Assembly (NCBI RefSeq): GCF_001429505.1
Contig: NZ_LMJW01000016.1
Span: forward strand, 1 to 64,000
Length of the DNA stretch: 64,000 bases
Origin: Allobosea sp. Root483D1
Lineage (GTDB): Bacteria > Pseudomonadota > Alphaproteobacteria > Rhizobiales > Beijerinckiaceae
Reading direction: 5' to 3'
The translations under genes and the position numbers were made by a program. Shown in pieces: positions 8,742-15,820 of the stretch; the stretch's first letter is position 1; each line of letters begins with the position of its first letter. The notes under the pieces are model-generated. The model ran no database searches. It worked only from the letters and a program-made list of their open reading frames with translations, and was not told where the DNA came from.

Positions 8742-9041
8742 CTATGTGCGAAGATCGACGACGACGTCCCCGGACACCGCATCGGTGACGCCGAGACTGC
8801 CGCCGAGATCCTCGAGCGTGTCGCGGAAGCTGCCGAGCGTCGCGATCATCTGGTCGCGGGCGCCCTTCAGCGCGGCGAGGTCGGCCCATTCGCCGATCAG
8901 GCAATAGGAATGGTCGCCAGTCTTGATGATGTGCCCCCTCGCGAGGCCGGGCCAATTGGCCTTGCCCTGGCGGTGCGCATCGAGAAATTCGTCCTCACGT
9001 CCGGGCTTGATGCGGAAGCGGACGACGTTGAACGTGGTCAT
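8742..9041 (-). CDS. Small ABM/Dabb-like dimeric alpha-beta barrel protein
   Basis: A 99-residue protein starting MTTFNVVRFRIKPGREDEF, the pattern of antibiotic-biosynthesis-monooxygenase-like (ABM) domains: a beta strand, KPG-x-E-x-x-F, and a later C-x-IGEW strand. Such proteins dimerise; some are monooxygenases and many have no assigned reaction. The start at 9041 removes a spurious 356-residue extension that is antisense to the carbamoylase gene. It is divergent from that gene across 177 nt and may share its regulation. No catalytic residue can be assigned. Confidence 0.75.
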   Translation of the reverse strand: MTTFNVVRFRIKPGREDEFLDAHRQGKANWPGLARGHIIKTGDHSYCLIGEWADLAALKGARDQMIATLGSFRDTLEDLGGSLGVTDAVSGDVVVDLRT

Positions 9042-9160
9042 GGCTTTGATCCGAAGCTCGACGTTGCCTCGGCAGTCTCGGCCGGCGGTTCCGGGCCGAA
9101 CCCAGAGGGACGTTCGACGGTATTGTCGCAGCCGCCGTCGAGCAATGGCGCACAAGGATA

Positions 9161-9186
9161 GGGATGTCCGCCTCCAGCGGCATCCC
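9161..9186. promoter_or_regulatory. Inverted repeat upstream of the D-carbamoylase gene
   Basis: GGGATG-t-CCGC-CTCCA-GCGG-CATCCC forms a 10-bp stem with one bulged T. It ends 32 nt before the ATG at 9219, between two divergent genes. It could be a regulator site or a leader hairpin. Confidence 0.4.
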
Positions 9187-9218
9187 TGAGTAACGAACGA
9201 GCACTGTAGGAGCCTGCC

Positions 9219-10151
9219 ATGACCCGTATCCTGACCGTCGGCGCAGCCCAGCTCGGGCCGATCCAGCGCGAGGAGAGCCGCAGCTCTGCCGTCGCCCGCA
9301 TGATCGAGCTGATGCGCCAGGCGAAATCGAATGGCTGCGACCTCGTCGTCTATCCCGAGGCGGCGCTGACCGCCTTTTTCCCGCATTGGTGGATGGACGA
9401 CGAGGCTGAGATCGACGGCTATTTCGAGAGCGCCATGCCCTCGAACGAGACGGCGCCGCTCTTCGCTGAAGCGGAGCGGCTCGGCATCGGCTTCCATCTC
9501 GGCTATCCCGAGCTCGCGCATGAGGACGGCCGCAAGCGCCGGTTCAACACCGCGATCATCGTCGACAAGGCCGGCAGGATCGTCGGCAAGTACCGCAAGA
9601 TCCATCTGCCCGGCCATCCCGAGCACCGGCCCGACGCTGTCTTCCAGAACCTCGAGAAGCGCTATTTCGAGACCGGCAATCTCGGTTGGCCGGTCTGGGA
9701 GACGATGGGCGGCCGGCTCGGCATGATGATCTGCAACGATCGCCGCTGGCCCGAGAGCTACCGCGTCATGGGGCTTCAGGGGGTCGAGATGATCGTGCTC
9801 GGCTACAACACGCCCAAGCACAATCCACCGGCGCCGGCGCATGACCGGCTCGGCAATTTCCACAACCAGCTCGTCATGCAGGCCGGCGCCTACCAGAACG
9901 CGACTTGGGTGGTCGGCGTCGCCAAGGCAGGGCTGGAAGCCGGCGTCGACCAGATCGGCGGCTCTTGCATCATCGCCCCGACCGGCGAGGTGGTGGCGCA
10001 GGCCGTGACCGAGGATGACGAGCTTGTCGTCGCCCGCTGCGATCTCGACCTCGGCAACAGCTACAAGAACTCGACCTTCAACTTCGCCAAGCATCGCGAG
10101 CCGCAACATTACGGCATGATCGTCGAACGCAAGGGCGCGGTGGTGGCGTGA
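9219..10151 (+). CDS. N-carbamoyl-D-amino-acid hydrolase (nitrilase superfamily)
   Basis: A 310-residue cytosolic C-N hydrolase. The catalytic triad is Glu47 (VYPEAA), Lys127 (YRKIHLPG) and Cys172 (MMICNDRRWPES), the same residue numbers reported for the Agrobacterium D-carbamoylase (about 304 residues); HPEHRP after the Lys is also characteristic. It cleaves N-carbamoyl-D-amino acids to D-amino acid, CO2 and ammonia. The ATG at 9219 is preceded by AGGAG. The enzyme is usually found with a hydantoinase and racemase; neither is evident here, although an amidohydrolase lies 1.4 kb downstream. The VapBC module follows at once. Confidence 0.9.
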   Translation: MTRILTVGAAQLGPIQREESRSSAVARMIELMRQAKSNGCDLVVYPEAALTAFFPHWWMDDEAEIDGYFESAMPSNETAPLFAEAERLGIGFHLGYPELAHEDGRKRRFNTAIIVDKAGRIVGKYRKIHLPGHPEHRPDAVFQNLEKRYFETGNLGWPVWETMGGRLGMMICNDRRWPESYRVMGLQGVEMIVLGYNTPKHNPPAPAHDRLGNFHNQLVMQAGAYQNATWVVGVAKAGLEAGVDQIGGSCIIAPTGEVVAQAVTEDDELVVARCDLDLGNSYKNSTFNFAKHREPQHYGMIVERKGAVVA

Positions 10152-10188
10152 GGGCGGCGGAGGTTGCCGCGGCAGGGATTACAACCTA

Positions 10189-10211
10189 TGTATATCCCAT
10201 CGGGATATACA
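10189..10211. promoter_or_regulatory. Probable VapBC operator
   Basis: A perfect 10-bp inverted repeat, TGTATATCCC / GGGATATACA, with a 3-nt centre (ATC), ends 10 nt before the vapB ATG and abuts its AGGAGG ribosome site (10211-10216). It is AT-rich against a GC-rich background and overlaps the likely -10 region, as expected for the autorepression site of a VapBC complex. Confidence 0.8.
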
Positions 10212-10221
10212 GGAGGCTGAC

Positions 10222-10458
10222 ATGGTGGCGAAGACCAAATTATTCGTGACCAACCGCAGCCAGGCGGTCCGCCTGCCCAAGGAGGTCGCGTTCCCGGACG
10301 ATGTGACCGAGGTCGAGATTCTCAAGGTCGGCTCGGGGCGTCTGATCGTACCCAAGGGACGGCGCTGGGACGACTTCTTCGATCGGGGGCCCCAAGTCGA
10401 CGATGATTTCATGAAGGACTGGGTCCAATTGCCGGCGGATGAGCGCGAGCCGTTCTGA
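10222..10458 (+). CDS. vapB: VapB-type antitoxin
   Basis: A 78-residue protein. Residues 4-30 (AKTKLFVTNRSQAVRLPKEV) match the SpoVT/AbrB-like DNA-binding fold of VapB antitoxins, and the acidic C-terminal half (DDFFDRGPQVDDDFMKDW) would wrap the toxin. It neutralises VapC and should repress its own operon through the palindrome at 10189-10211. AGGAGG lies 5 nt before the ATG. Its TGA overlaps the vapC ATG by one base (TGATG), a classic coupling for type II toxin-antitoxin pairs. Confidence 0.92.
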   Translation: MVAKTKLFVTNRSQAVRLPKEVAFPDDVTEVEILKVGSGRLIVPKGRRWDDFFDRGPQVDDDFMKDWVQLPADEREPF

Positions 10459-10859
10459 TGCCGGTCTATATGCTGGATACCAATATCTGCATTTACGTGA
10501 TGAAGGCTGTGCCGCCCGCCGCTTTGCGTGACAAGTTCGACGCTCTGGCCGATGGACTTTGCATCTCGGTCGTGACCCTGGCGGAGTTGCGTTTCGGGGC
10601 TGAAAAATCCATGCGCCGCGAGCGTAGCCTGCAAGCTCTCGACGATTTCGCGATGAATCTTGAAGTGCTGCCTTTCGGGCGCAAAGCCGCGACCCATTAT
10701 GGGCAGCTCCGTGCAGAGCTCGAGCGGGCCGGCACGCCTTGCGGGCTTCACGATACCCAGATCGGGGCCCATGCCCGCAGCGAGGGCCTTACCGTCGTTA
10801 CCAACAACCTGCGCGAATTCGCCCGCATGCCGGGTCTGCGCGTCGAGAACTGGGTCTGA
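10458..10859 (+). CDS. vapC: VapC-type PIN-domain ribonuclease toxin
   Basis: A 133-residue PIN-domain protein. Acidic active-site positions are Asp7 (MLDTNI), Glu43 (TLAELRFG) and Asp99 (LHDTQIGAHA), followed by VVTNN near 113-117. VapC toxins cut RNA, often initiator or other tRNAs; the target is not predictable here. Lower GC at third positions in the first part than in its neighbours fits a horizontally mobile module. The operon sits between the carbamoylase and an unknown gene of the same orientation. Confidence 0.92.
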   Translation: MPVYMLDTNICIYVMKAVPPAALRDKFDALADGLCISVVTLAELRFGAEKSMRRERSLQALDDFAMNLEVLPFGRKAATHYGQLRAELERAGTPCGLHDTQIGAHARSEGLTVVTNNLREFARMPGLRVENWV

Positions 10860-10933
10860 TGTCGCCAAGGGTTCCACGATGCCGCGGCTGGCTTGTCGAG
10901 CCGATGGATGCGGCGCCTCACAGGAGCGATGAC

Positions 10934-11509
10934 GTGTCCCCAGACCCCCTGAACAAGGACTGTTTCTTCCCGCCCAAGCTGGCCCAGCACGATGCAAATG
11001 CGCGAGGGCTCGCGGGTGGCCCGCAGAATGGCGGCATGTCGCATGTTCAGCGCATCCATCTCAGCGTCGGGCAATATTATTTCCGCTTTTGTGACTCGGC
11101 TCGTTTCGCTTCGGACCCCACACGTGCCGCCGCCGGGCCCTGGTGGGCCGAGTACGAGGTCTTCCTGAAGGTGAAGCAGGCGGCGCGGCGCCAGGGCACG
11201 ATCCAGCGCTACGCCAACACGGCGGGCTCGTCGCGGCTCGCCTATGCCGCCAAGCTCTACTTCGCGATTCCCTATGAATGGGGCGATTGCGGCTCGCTGG
11301 TGATCGCCCGTCTCGACGATCGCCTCGACGCATTCAAGGGACGCGGCCTGCCCGCTTACCTCGGTGGCGCCGACCCGCGCGACGGCGGCGCGAAATACAT
11401 TCCGATGCAGGACCCGACGATCGCGCAGCTCTATATTCCTGAGCTGCATAACCACTTCGCCAAAGCTTTCACTATTATCCAGAAGGGCGCGACGGCCAGC
11501 TTCGCCTGA
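10934..11509 (+). CDS. Unrecognised protein upstream of the amidohydrolase
   Basis: I do not recognise this 191-residue protein. The GTG at 10934 has AGGAG 7 nt upstream; ATG 11036 (MSHVQRIHL) is a shorter alternative giving 157 residues. It has no signal peptide or membrane helix and is rich in aromatic residues (GQYYFRFCDS, GPWWAEYEVFLKV, YFAIPYEWGDCGSL). The middle resembles a compact enzyme or binding domain with conserved-looking Cys and Trp. It ends 39 nt before the amidohydrolase on the same strand, so co-transcription is likely and a role linked to that enzyme can be inferred. Codon use is normal for the window. Confidence 0.65.
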   Translation: MSPDPLNKDCFFPPKLAQHDANARGLAGGPQNGGMSHVQRIHLSVGQYYFRFCDSARFASDPTRAAAGPWWAEYEVFLKVKQAARRQGTIQRYANTAGSSRLAYAAKLYFAIPYEWGDCGSLVIARLDDRLDAFKGRGLPAYLGGADPRDGGAKYIPMQDPTIAQLYIPELHNHFAKAFTIIQKGATASFA

Positions 11510-11548
11510 ACGCGAAGCGTCCGCCCGCCCGGTCCCCAAGGAGCTGCC

Positions 11549-12715
11549 ATGGTTCACGATCTCATCCTCAAGGGCGGCAGGGTCATCGACCCCTCGCAGA
11601 AGCATGACGGCGTCCTCGATGTGGCCTTCACGGATGGCAAGGTCTCGGGCTTCGGCAAGGACCTGAAGGGAGCCAAGGAGGTCCGCGACGTCTCCGGCTA
11701 CATCGTCACGCCCGGGCTGATCGACCTGCACACCCATGTCTACTGGGGCGGCACCTCGCTCGGCATCGACGCAGATGAGTTCTGCCGTGCCTCGGGCGTC
11801 ACCACCTCGGTCGATACCGGCTCGGCCGGCCCCGGCAACTGGCCGGGCTTCCGCAAGCACGTCATCGAGAAGAGCCAGGCCCGCATCCTCGCCTATCTCC
11901 ACGTCTCGCATGCCGGCATCTACGGCTTCGACCATCGCGTCATGGTCGGCGAGAGCGGTGATCTCAGGCTGATGAACCCGATCGATTGCGTCGAAGTCGC
12001 CGACAAGAACCGCGACCTGATCGTCGGCATCAAGGTCCGCGTCGGCCTGCACGCCTCCGGCAATTCGGGCACCGTGCCGCTGAACATCGCGCTGCAGGTC
12101 GCCAACGAGGTCGGCATGCCGCTGATGTGCCATATCGACCATCCGCCGCCGTCCTATGAGGAAGTCATCGGCATGCTGCGTCCCGGCGACGTGCTGACCC
12201 ATGCCTTCCGCCCGTTCCCGAACGCGCCTGCCACCGCGCAGGGCACGGTGAAACCCGAGGTGCTCGCCGCCCGCAAGCGCGGCGTGATCTTCGATATCGG
12301 CCACGGCAAGGGCTCGTTCTCGTTCAAGACGACGCGCGCGATGCTCGCCAACGGCTTCGAGCCGGACGTGATCTCCTCCGACGTCCACAAGCTCTGCATC
12401 GACGGCCCGGCCTATGACCAGGTCACCACCATGTCGAAGTTCCTCTGCATGGGCATGAGCCTGAACAACGTGATCGCGGCCTCGACCGTGAACGCTGCCA
12501 CGGCGCTGAAGCGGATGGAATACGGCTCGCTCAAGGTCGGCTCGCTCGGCGACGCGACAATCCTGACCGTCAAGGAAGGCAAGTTCGACTATGTCGACGT
12601 CGTCGGCGAGCACCTGATCGGCGACAGGAAGATCATCTCCGAGGGCGTGGTGCTGAAGGGCGCCTGGTGGCATCCCAAGCGCAGCAACAAGTTCCGGAAG
12701 GTCGAGGCGGCCTAG
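11549..12715 (+). CDS. Amidohydrolase/deacetylase family metallohydrolase (COG3964 type)
   Basis: A 388-residue binuclear-zinc amidohydrolase. Visible ligands are His61 and His63 (DLHTHVYWG), Lys162 as the probable carboxylated bridge (GIKVRVG), His195 (CHIDHPP), His218 (LTHAFRPF) and Asp278 (SSDVHKL). This matches the group containing Atu3266 and EF0837, in which N-acetyl-D-amino-acid deacetylase and acetyl-mandelate esterase activities have been described. The HTH opening and the lack of dihydropyrimidinase-specific blocks argue against a true hydantoinase. Its place among D-carbamoylase and D-amino-acid genes fits D-aminoacylase-like work. Confidence 0.82.
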   Translation: MVHDLILKGGRVIDPSQKHDGVLDVAFTDGKVSGFGKDLKGAKEVRDVSGYIVTPGLIDLHTHVYWGGTSLGIDADEFCRASGVTTSVDTGSAGPGNWPGFRKHVIEKSQARILAYLHVSHAGIYGFDHRVMVGESGDLRLMNPIDCVEVADKNRDLIVGIKVRVGLHASGNSGTVPLNIALQVANEVGMPLMCHIDHPPPSYEEVIGMLRPGDVLTHAFRPFPNAPATAQGTVKPEVLAARKRGVIFDIGHGKGSFSFKTTRAMLANGFEPDVISSDVHKLCIDGPAYDQVTTMSKFLCMGMSLNNVIAASTVNAATALKRMEYGSLKVGSLGDATILTVKEGKFDYVDVVGEHLIGDRKIISEGVVLKGAWWHPKRSNKFRKVEAA

Positions 12716-12746
12716 CGGTTTTCTAAACCGCTCACCCCAGACGCGA

Positions 12747-12856
12747 GTCGTCCCGGACAAGCCGCGAAGCGGCGCTGATCCGGGACCCATTCCGGAGCCT
12801 TTCCGAAAGAGGTTCCGGAATGGGTCCCGGGTCTCCCTTCGGTCGCCCGGGACGAC
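12747..12856. repeat. Dispersed palindromic repeat, family A, copy 1
   Basis: The outer arms GTCGTCCCGG (12747-12756) and CCGGGACGAC (12847-12856) are perfect complements. Nested within are 17-bp perfect arms at 12780-12796 and 12814-12830, beginning CCGGGACCCATT. The element sits between two plus-strand genes and could fold as a large cruciform or RNA hairpin. Related copies lie at 30475-30576 and, more diverged, at 54538-54645. Confidence 0.8.
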
Positions 12857-12887
12857 GCGCGGTGAAAGACGCCAGCCAGAAGACGTG

Positions 12888-13415
12888 ATGACTGCTATCG
12901 TTCCACCATCTTGGCGCGCCATGACCGCCGCGGACCTGCCGGCCGTGATGGCCGTCGCGGCTGAGGTGCATCCGGACTACCCGGAAAGCGAGGCGGTCTT
13001 CGCCGAGCGGTGTGCGCTCCACCCGGCTGGCTGTCTCGTGCTGGAAAGCGGGGAGGGCGTCGGCGGCTATGTGCTGAGTCACCCCTGGCGGCTCGGCCAG
13101 GTGCCGGCACTCGACAGCCTGCTCGGCGCGCTGCCTGATGAGGCCGACGCCTATTACATCCACGACCTCGCTCTGCTGCCGGGCGCGCGCGGCGGTGGCG
13201 CGGCCTCGGCCGGCGTCGACCAACTGGCGGCGCATGCCCGCGTCTCCGGCTTCGCCCGCATGGCCCTGGTTGCCGTCGGAAGCTCGGCCGGCTTCTGGCG
13301 TCGCCAGGGCTTTCGCGAGGCGCATGACGAAGCCCTTGCCCGCAAGCTTGCGAGCTATGACAGTGCGGCCCGCTATATGGTCCGCGATCTGAAAGACGAT
13401 TGGAGAACAGCATGA
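12888..13415 (+). CDS. GNAT family N-acetyltransferase
   Basis: A 175-residue protein with a GNAT layout: WRAMTAADLPAVMAVAAEV at the N-terminus, the core strand AYYIHDLALLPGARGGGAAS (motif A, acetyl-CoA pyrophosphate loop, near 90-108) and FWRRQGFRE (motif B, near 133). It transfers an acetyl group from acetyl-CoA to an amine; the acceptor is unknown. ATG 12888 is preferred over GTG 12885. Its stop overlaps the RidA start (ATGA), so it belongs to a coupled GNAT-RidA-PLP enzyme operon and may acetylate a D-amino acid or related amine. Confidence 0.82.
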   Translation: MTAIVPPSWRAMTAADLPAVMAVAAEVHPDYPESEAVFAERCALHPAGCLVLESGEGVGGYVLSHPWRLGQVPALDSLLGALPDEADAYYIHDLALLPGARGGGAASAGVDQLAAHARVSGFARMALVAVGSSAGFWRRQGFREAHDEALARKLASYDSAARYMVRDLKDDWRTA

Positions 13416-13870
13416 GTGCCGACGACAAGCTCAAGGAGCTGGGCCTGACCCTGCCCGACGTCCCGACCCCGGTCGCGACCTATGTCAGCTTCAAGCGCGT
13501 CGGCGATTTCATCTACCTCTCCGGCCAAGGCCCGAAGCGCGCCGACGGCACCTATCCGACCGGCAAGGTCGGCGCCGATGTCTCGATCGAGGAAGCCTAT
13601 GAGCACGCCAAGCAGACCGGTCTCGGCCTGCTTGCGGCGATGAAGAAGGCGGCCGGATCGCTCGACAAGATCGAGGTCGTCAAGCTGCTCGGCATGGTCA
13701 ATGCAGCGCCCGATTTTTCCCAGCACCCCAAGGTTATCAATGGCTGCTCGGACCTGTTCGTCGCCGTGCTCGGCGACAATGGCCGCCACGCCCGCTCTGC
13801 CGTCGGCATGGGCTCGCTCCCCAACAACATGACGGTCGAGATCGAAGTCATCGTGCGGGTGCTCTCGTGA
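13412..13870 (+). CDS. RidA/YjgF family protein
   Basis: A 152-residue member of the RidA/YjgF/Rid family, which as trimers hydrolyse reactive enamine/imine intermediates released by PLP enzymes. The strand-helix pattern with FIYLSGQGP near 34-42 and the late VEIEVIVRVL strand are visible; at 152 residues it belongs to a longer subgroup than classical RidA (about 128). It lacks a clear match to the canonical catalytic Arg block, so it may be a Rid2-7-like member. The ATG at 13412 has GGAG upstream and overlaps the GNAT stop; its own stop overlaps the next start (GTGA). Being tied to a PLP enzyme fits imine clearance. Confidence 0.85.
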   Translation: MSADDKLKELGLTLPDVPTPVATYVSFKRVGDFIYLSGQGPKRADGTYPTGKVGADVSIEEAYEHAKQTGLGLLAAMKKAAGSLDKIEVVKLLGMVNAAPDFSQHPKVINGCSDLFVAVLGDNGRHARSAVGMGSLPNNMTVEIEVIVRVLS

Positions 13871-14946
13871 CGACTGCCCTCGCTGAAGAGATCGCCCGCG
13901 TCTACGGCACGCCGGCCGTCGTCATCGACCTCGACAAGGTCGAGGCCAATATTGCCAGGCTCCAGGCCGCCTGCGACGCCGCCGGCGTCGCCAACCGTCC
14001 GCACATCAAGACGCATAAATCGCCCGAGCTGGCGCGGCTCCAGGTCGCTGCCGGGGCGCGCGGCATCACCTGCCAGAAGCTCGGCGAGGCCGAGGTCATG
14101 GCCGATGGCGGCATCGACGACATCCTGATCAGCTACAACATTTTGGGCGAGGAGAAGCTCGGGCGGCTTGGCGCGCTCCAGCGTCGCGTCCGGATGATCG
14201 TCGCGGCCGACAACCCCGTCACGATTGCCGGTCTGCCCAAGGCGGCCGAGATCGCCGGGCGCAATCTTGAGGTCGTGGTCGAGTGCGATACCGGCCGCAA
14301 ACGCGCCGGCGTCGAGACTCCCGGCGAGGCGGTCGAACTCGCCAGGCAGATCGCCGCGTCCAAGGGCCTGACCTTCGCCGGCTTCCTGATGTACCCACCG
14401 GAAACCGGCTGGCCGGCGACGCAGGATTTCCTCGACACTGCCAATGCCGGCCTGCGCGAGGCCGGTCTCGAAGCCGGCATCATCTCGACCGGCGGCTCGC
14501 CCAACATCCCCAACATCGGCAAGCTCAAGGGCTCGACCGAGCATCGCTCGGGCACCTCGATCTTCAACGACCGCATGCAGATCGCGGCCGGGGTGGCGGA
14601 GCTGGAGGACTGCGCGCTGACCGTCTACGCCACCGTGGTCAGCCGGGCGGGAGCGGAGCGTGGCATTCTCGATTCAGGCTCGAAGACGCTGACCAGCGAC
14701 AAGGGCAACCTCGACGGCCACGGCTACATCCTCGAATACCCGCTGGCGCGGATCGCGCAGTTCGCCGAGGAGCACGGCTTCCTCGACCTCTCCGGCAGCA
14801 ATGAGCGGCCCAATGTCGGCGAGGTTGTGCGCGTGGTGCCGAACCATGTCTGCGTCGTCGTCAACATGGTCGACCGGCTGGTGACGGTGCGCGGCGACAA
14901 GCTGATCGGCGAGCTGCCGGTGGCGGCCAGGGGTAAGCTGACCTGA
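13867..14946 (+). CDS. PLP-dependent D-threonine aldolase / D-serine dehydratase-like enzyme
   Basis: A 359-residue fold-type III PLP enzyme (alanine-racemase-like barrel). The PLP lysine is in RPHIKTHKSPELA near residue 48. Near the C-terminus VPNHVCVVV gives His327-x-Cys329, the zinc pair of eukaryotic-type D-serine dehydratase; D-threonine aldolases carry His-x-Asp. The enzyme therefore may eliminate water from a D-3-hydroxy amino acid to give a 2-oxo acid plus ammonia, with RidA treating the enamine. The GTG start overlaps the ridA stop. A family B repeat follows, then the convergent GntR gene. Confidence 0.82.
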   Translation: MTTALAEEIARVYGTPAVVIDLDKVEANIARLQAACDAAGVANRPHIKTHKSPELARLQVAAGARGITCQKLGEAEVMADGGIDDILISYNILGEEKLGRLGALQRRVRMIVAADNPVTIAGLPKAAEIAGRNLEVVVECDTGRKRAGVETPGEAVELARQIAASKGLTFAGFLMYPPETGWPATQDFLDTANAGLREAGLEAGIISTGGSPNIPNIGKLKGSTEHRSGTSIFNDRMQIAAGVAELEDCALTVYATVVSRAGAERGILDSGSKTLTSDKGNLDGHGYILEYPLARIAQFAEEHGFLDLSGSNERPNVGEVVRVVPNHVCVVVNMVDRLVTVRGDKLIGELPVAARGKLT

Positions 14947-14957
14947 AGGCCAACCGC

Positions 14958-15061
14958 CATGCTCGGGCTTGTCCCGAGCATCTCGGCACGGAAGAGGTGC
15001 TGATCAGCGCCTTGTCGTCACAAGATTCTCGGGTCTGCGCTTCGCTCCGCCCGAGAATGAT
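14958..15061. repeat. Dispersed hairpin repeat, family B, copy 1
   Basis: It contains ATGCTCGGG-cttgt-CCCGAGCAT and, further on, ATTCTCGGG...CCCGAGAAT, two hairpins typical of family B. It lies between convergent genes (PLP enzyme and GntR regulator) and is in the opposite orientation to copies 2 and 3. It may serve as a bidirectional transcription end or as an mRNA 3-prime stabiliser. Confidence 0.75.
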
Positions 15062-15068
15062 GGCTGGG

Positions 15069-15734
15069 TTACGTCTTGCCGCCGGCTTCCAGGAATTCAA
15101 CCAGATCCCGCCGGACGAGCTCGATATGGTCCACCAGCAGGCGGCTGGCCTCCTTCATCGCTCCCGCGCGGCAGAGCCGGATCAGCTCGTTGTGCTCGGT
15201 CCGCGCCCGTTCGATCGAGGAGCTGCGCTGCAATTGCAGGCGCGTATACCGATCGCTGGTCTGCAATAGTCCCGCGACTATCAAAAGCGTGCGCGGCTGC
15301 GTCGCGCGGGCATAGAGCGCCAGATGGAAATCGGCGTTGAGCACGCCCCAGCGGCTGATGTCTCCAGCCGTCATCGCCTCCTCGAACGCAGCCTCCATCC
15401 CGGCAACGGCGGCGAAATCTTCCGCCGTTAGCGCCGGAACCGAGCTCGCCAGCAATCGCGGCTCCAGTAGCTTGCGCAGCTCGAAGACGTCGTTGATCTC
15501 GTCCAGCGACAGTCCCGAGACGATCGCGCCCTTGTGCGGCACGATCCTGACGAAGCCCTCCGCCTCGAGCTGGAACAGCGCCTCGCGCACCGGGATGCGG
15601 CTGACCTCAAAGGCCTGCGCCAGCGCGTCCTGCCGCAATTGCGAGCCGGCCGGATAGCTGCCGTCGAGGATCTCCTGGCGCAGGCGATCGACGATCGCCG
15701 AGGACAGGGTGCGGTGCTTCAGGGGAGGGGACAT
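15069..15734 (-). CDS. GntR family transcriptional regulator (FadR/FCD subgroup)
   Basis: A 221-residue regulator. The winged helix spans about 8-72 (LSSAIVDRLRQEILDGSYPAG, RIPVREALFQLEAEGFVR), and the all-helical FCD ligand domain follows (FELRKLLEPRLLA; FHLALYARA, with metal-binding His positions near 140 and 190). The ATG at 15734 is chosen because the frame upstream runs through the promoter of the divergent TRAP operon. It probably represses that operon through the inverted repeat at 15778-15797 and is released by the transported acid or its metabolite. Confidence 0.92.
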   Translation of the reverse strand: MSPPLKHRTLSSAIVDRLRQEILDGSYPAGSQLRQDALAQAFEVSRIPVREALFQLEAEGFVRIVPHKGAIVSGLSLDEINDVFELRKLLEPRLLASSVPALTAEDFAAVAGMEAAFEEAMTAGDISRWGVLNADFHLALYARATQPRTLLIVAGLLQTSDRYTRLQLQRSSSIERARTEHNELIRLCRAGAMKEASRLLVDHIELVRRDLVEFLEAGGKT

Positions 15735-15770
15735 CGGCCACAGCCTAGCTGATCGCGTTGTGAAAAACCA

Positions 15771-15799
15771 TTGACACGTAGATTTTATACAATCTACAA
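15771..15799 (+). promoter_or_regulatory. TRAP operon promoter with GntR operator
   Basis: TTGACA (15771-15776) is a perfect -35; a -10-like TCTACA or CTACAA follows at 15793-15799 with a 16-17 nt spacer. Between them a perfect 7-bp inverted repeat GTAGATT (15778-15784) / AATCTAC (15791-15797) frames TTATAC, giving an ATTTTATACAAT core like FCD-type GntR operators. Binding there would block RNA polymerase. Confidence 0.72.
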
Positions 15800-15820
15800 C
15801 GCGGCAAGGGGAAGGCAACA

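Noticed and set aside
8742-10109. 455-residue minus-strand frame over the D-carbamoylase gene
   Set aside because: Only its last 99 residues (8742-9041) look like a real protein; the rest is antisense to a gene with a perfect catalytic triad.
11549-12715. Calling the amidohydrolase a D-hydantoinase
   Set aside because: The metal motif and overall pattern fit the COG3964 deacetylase-type group better than dihydropyrimidinase.
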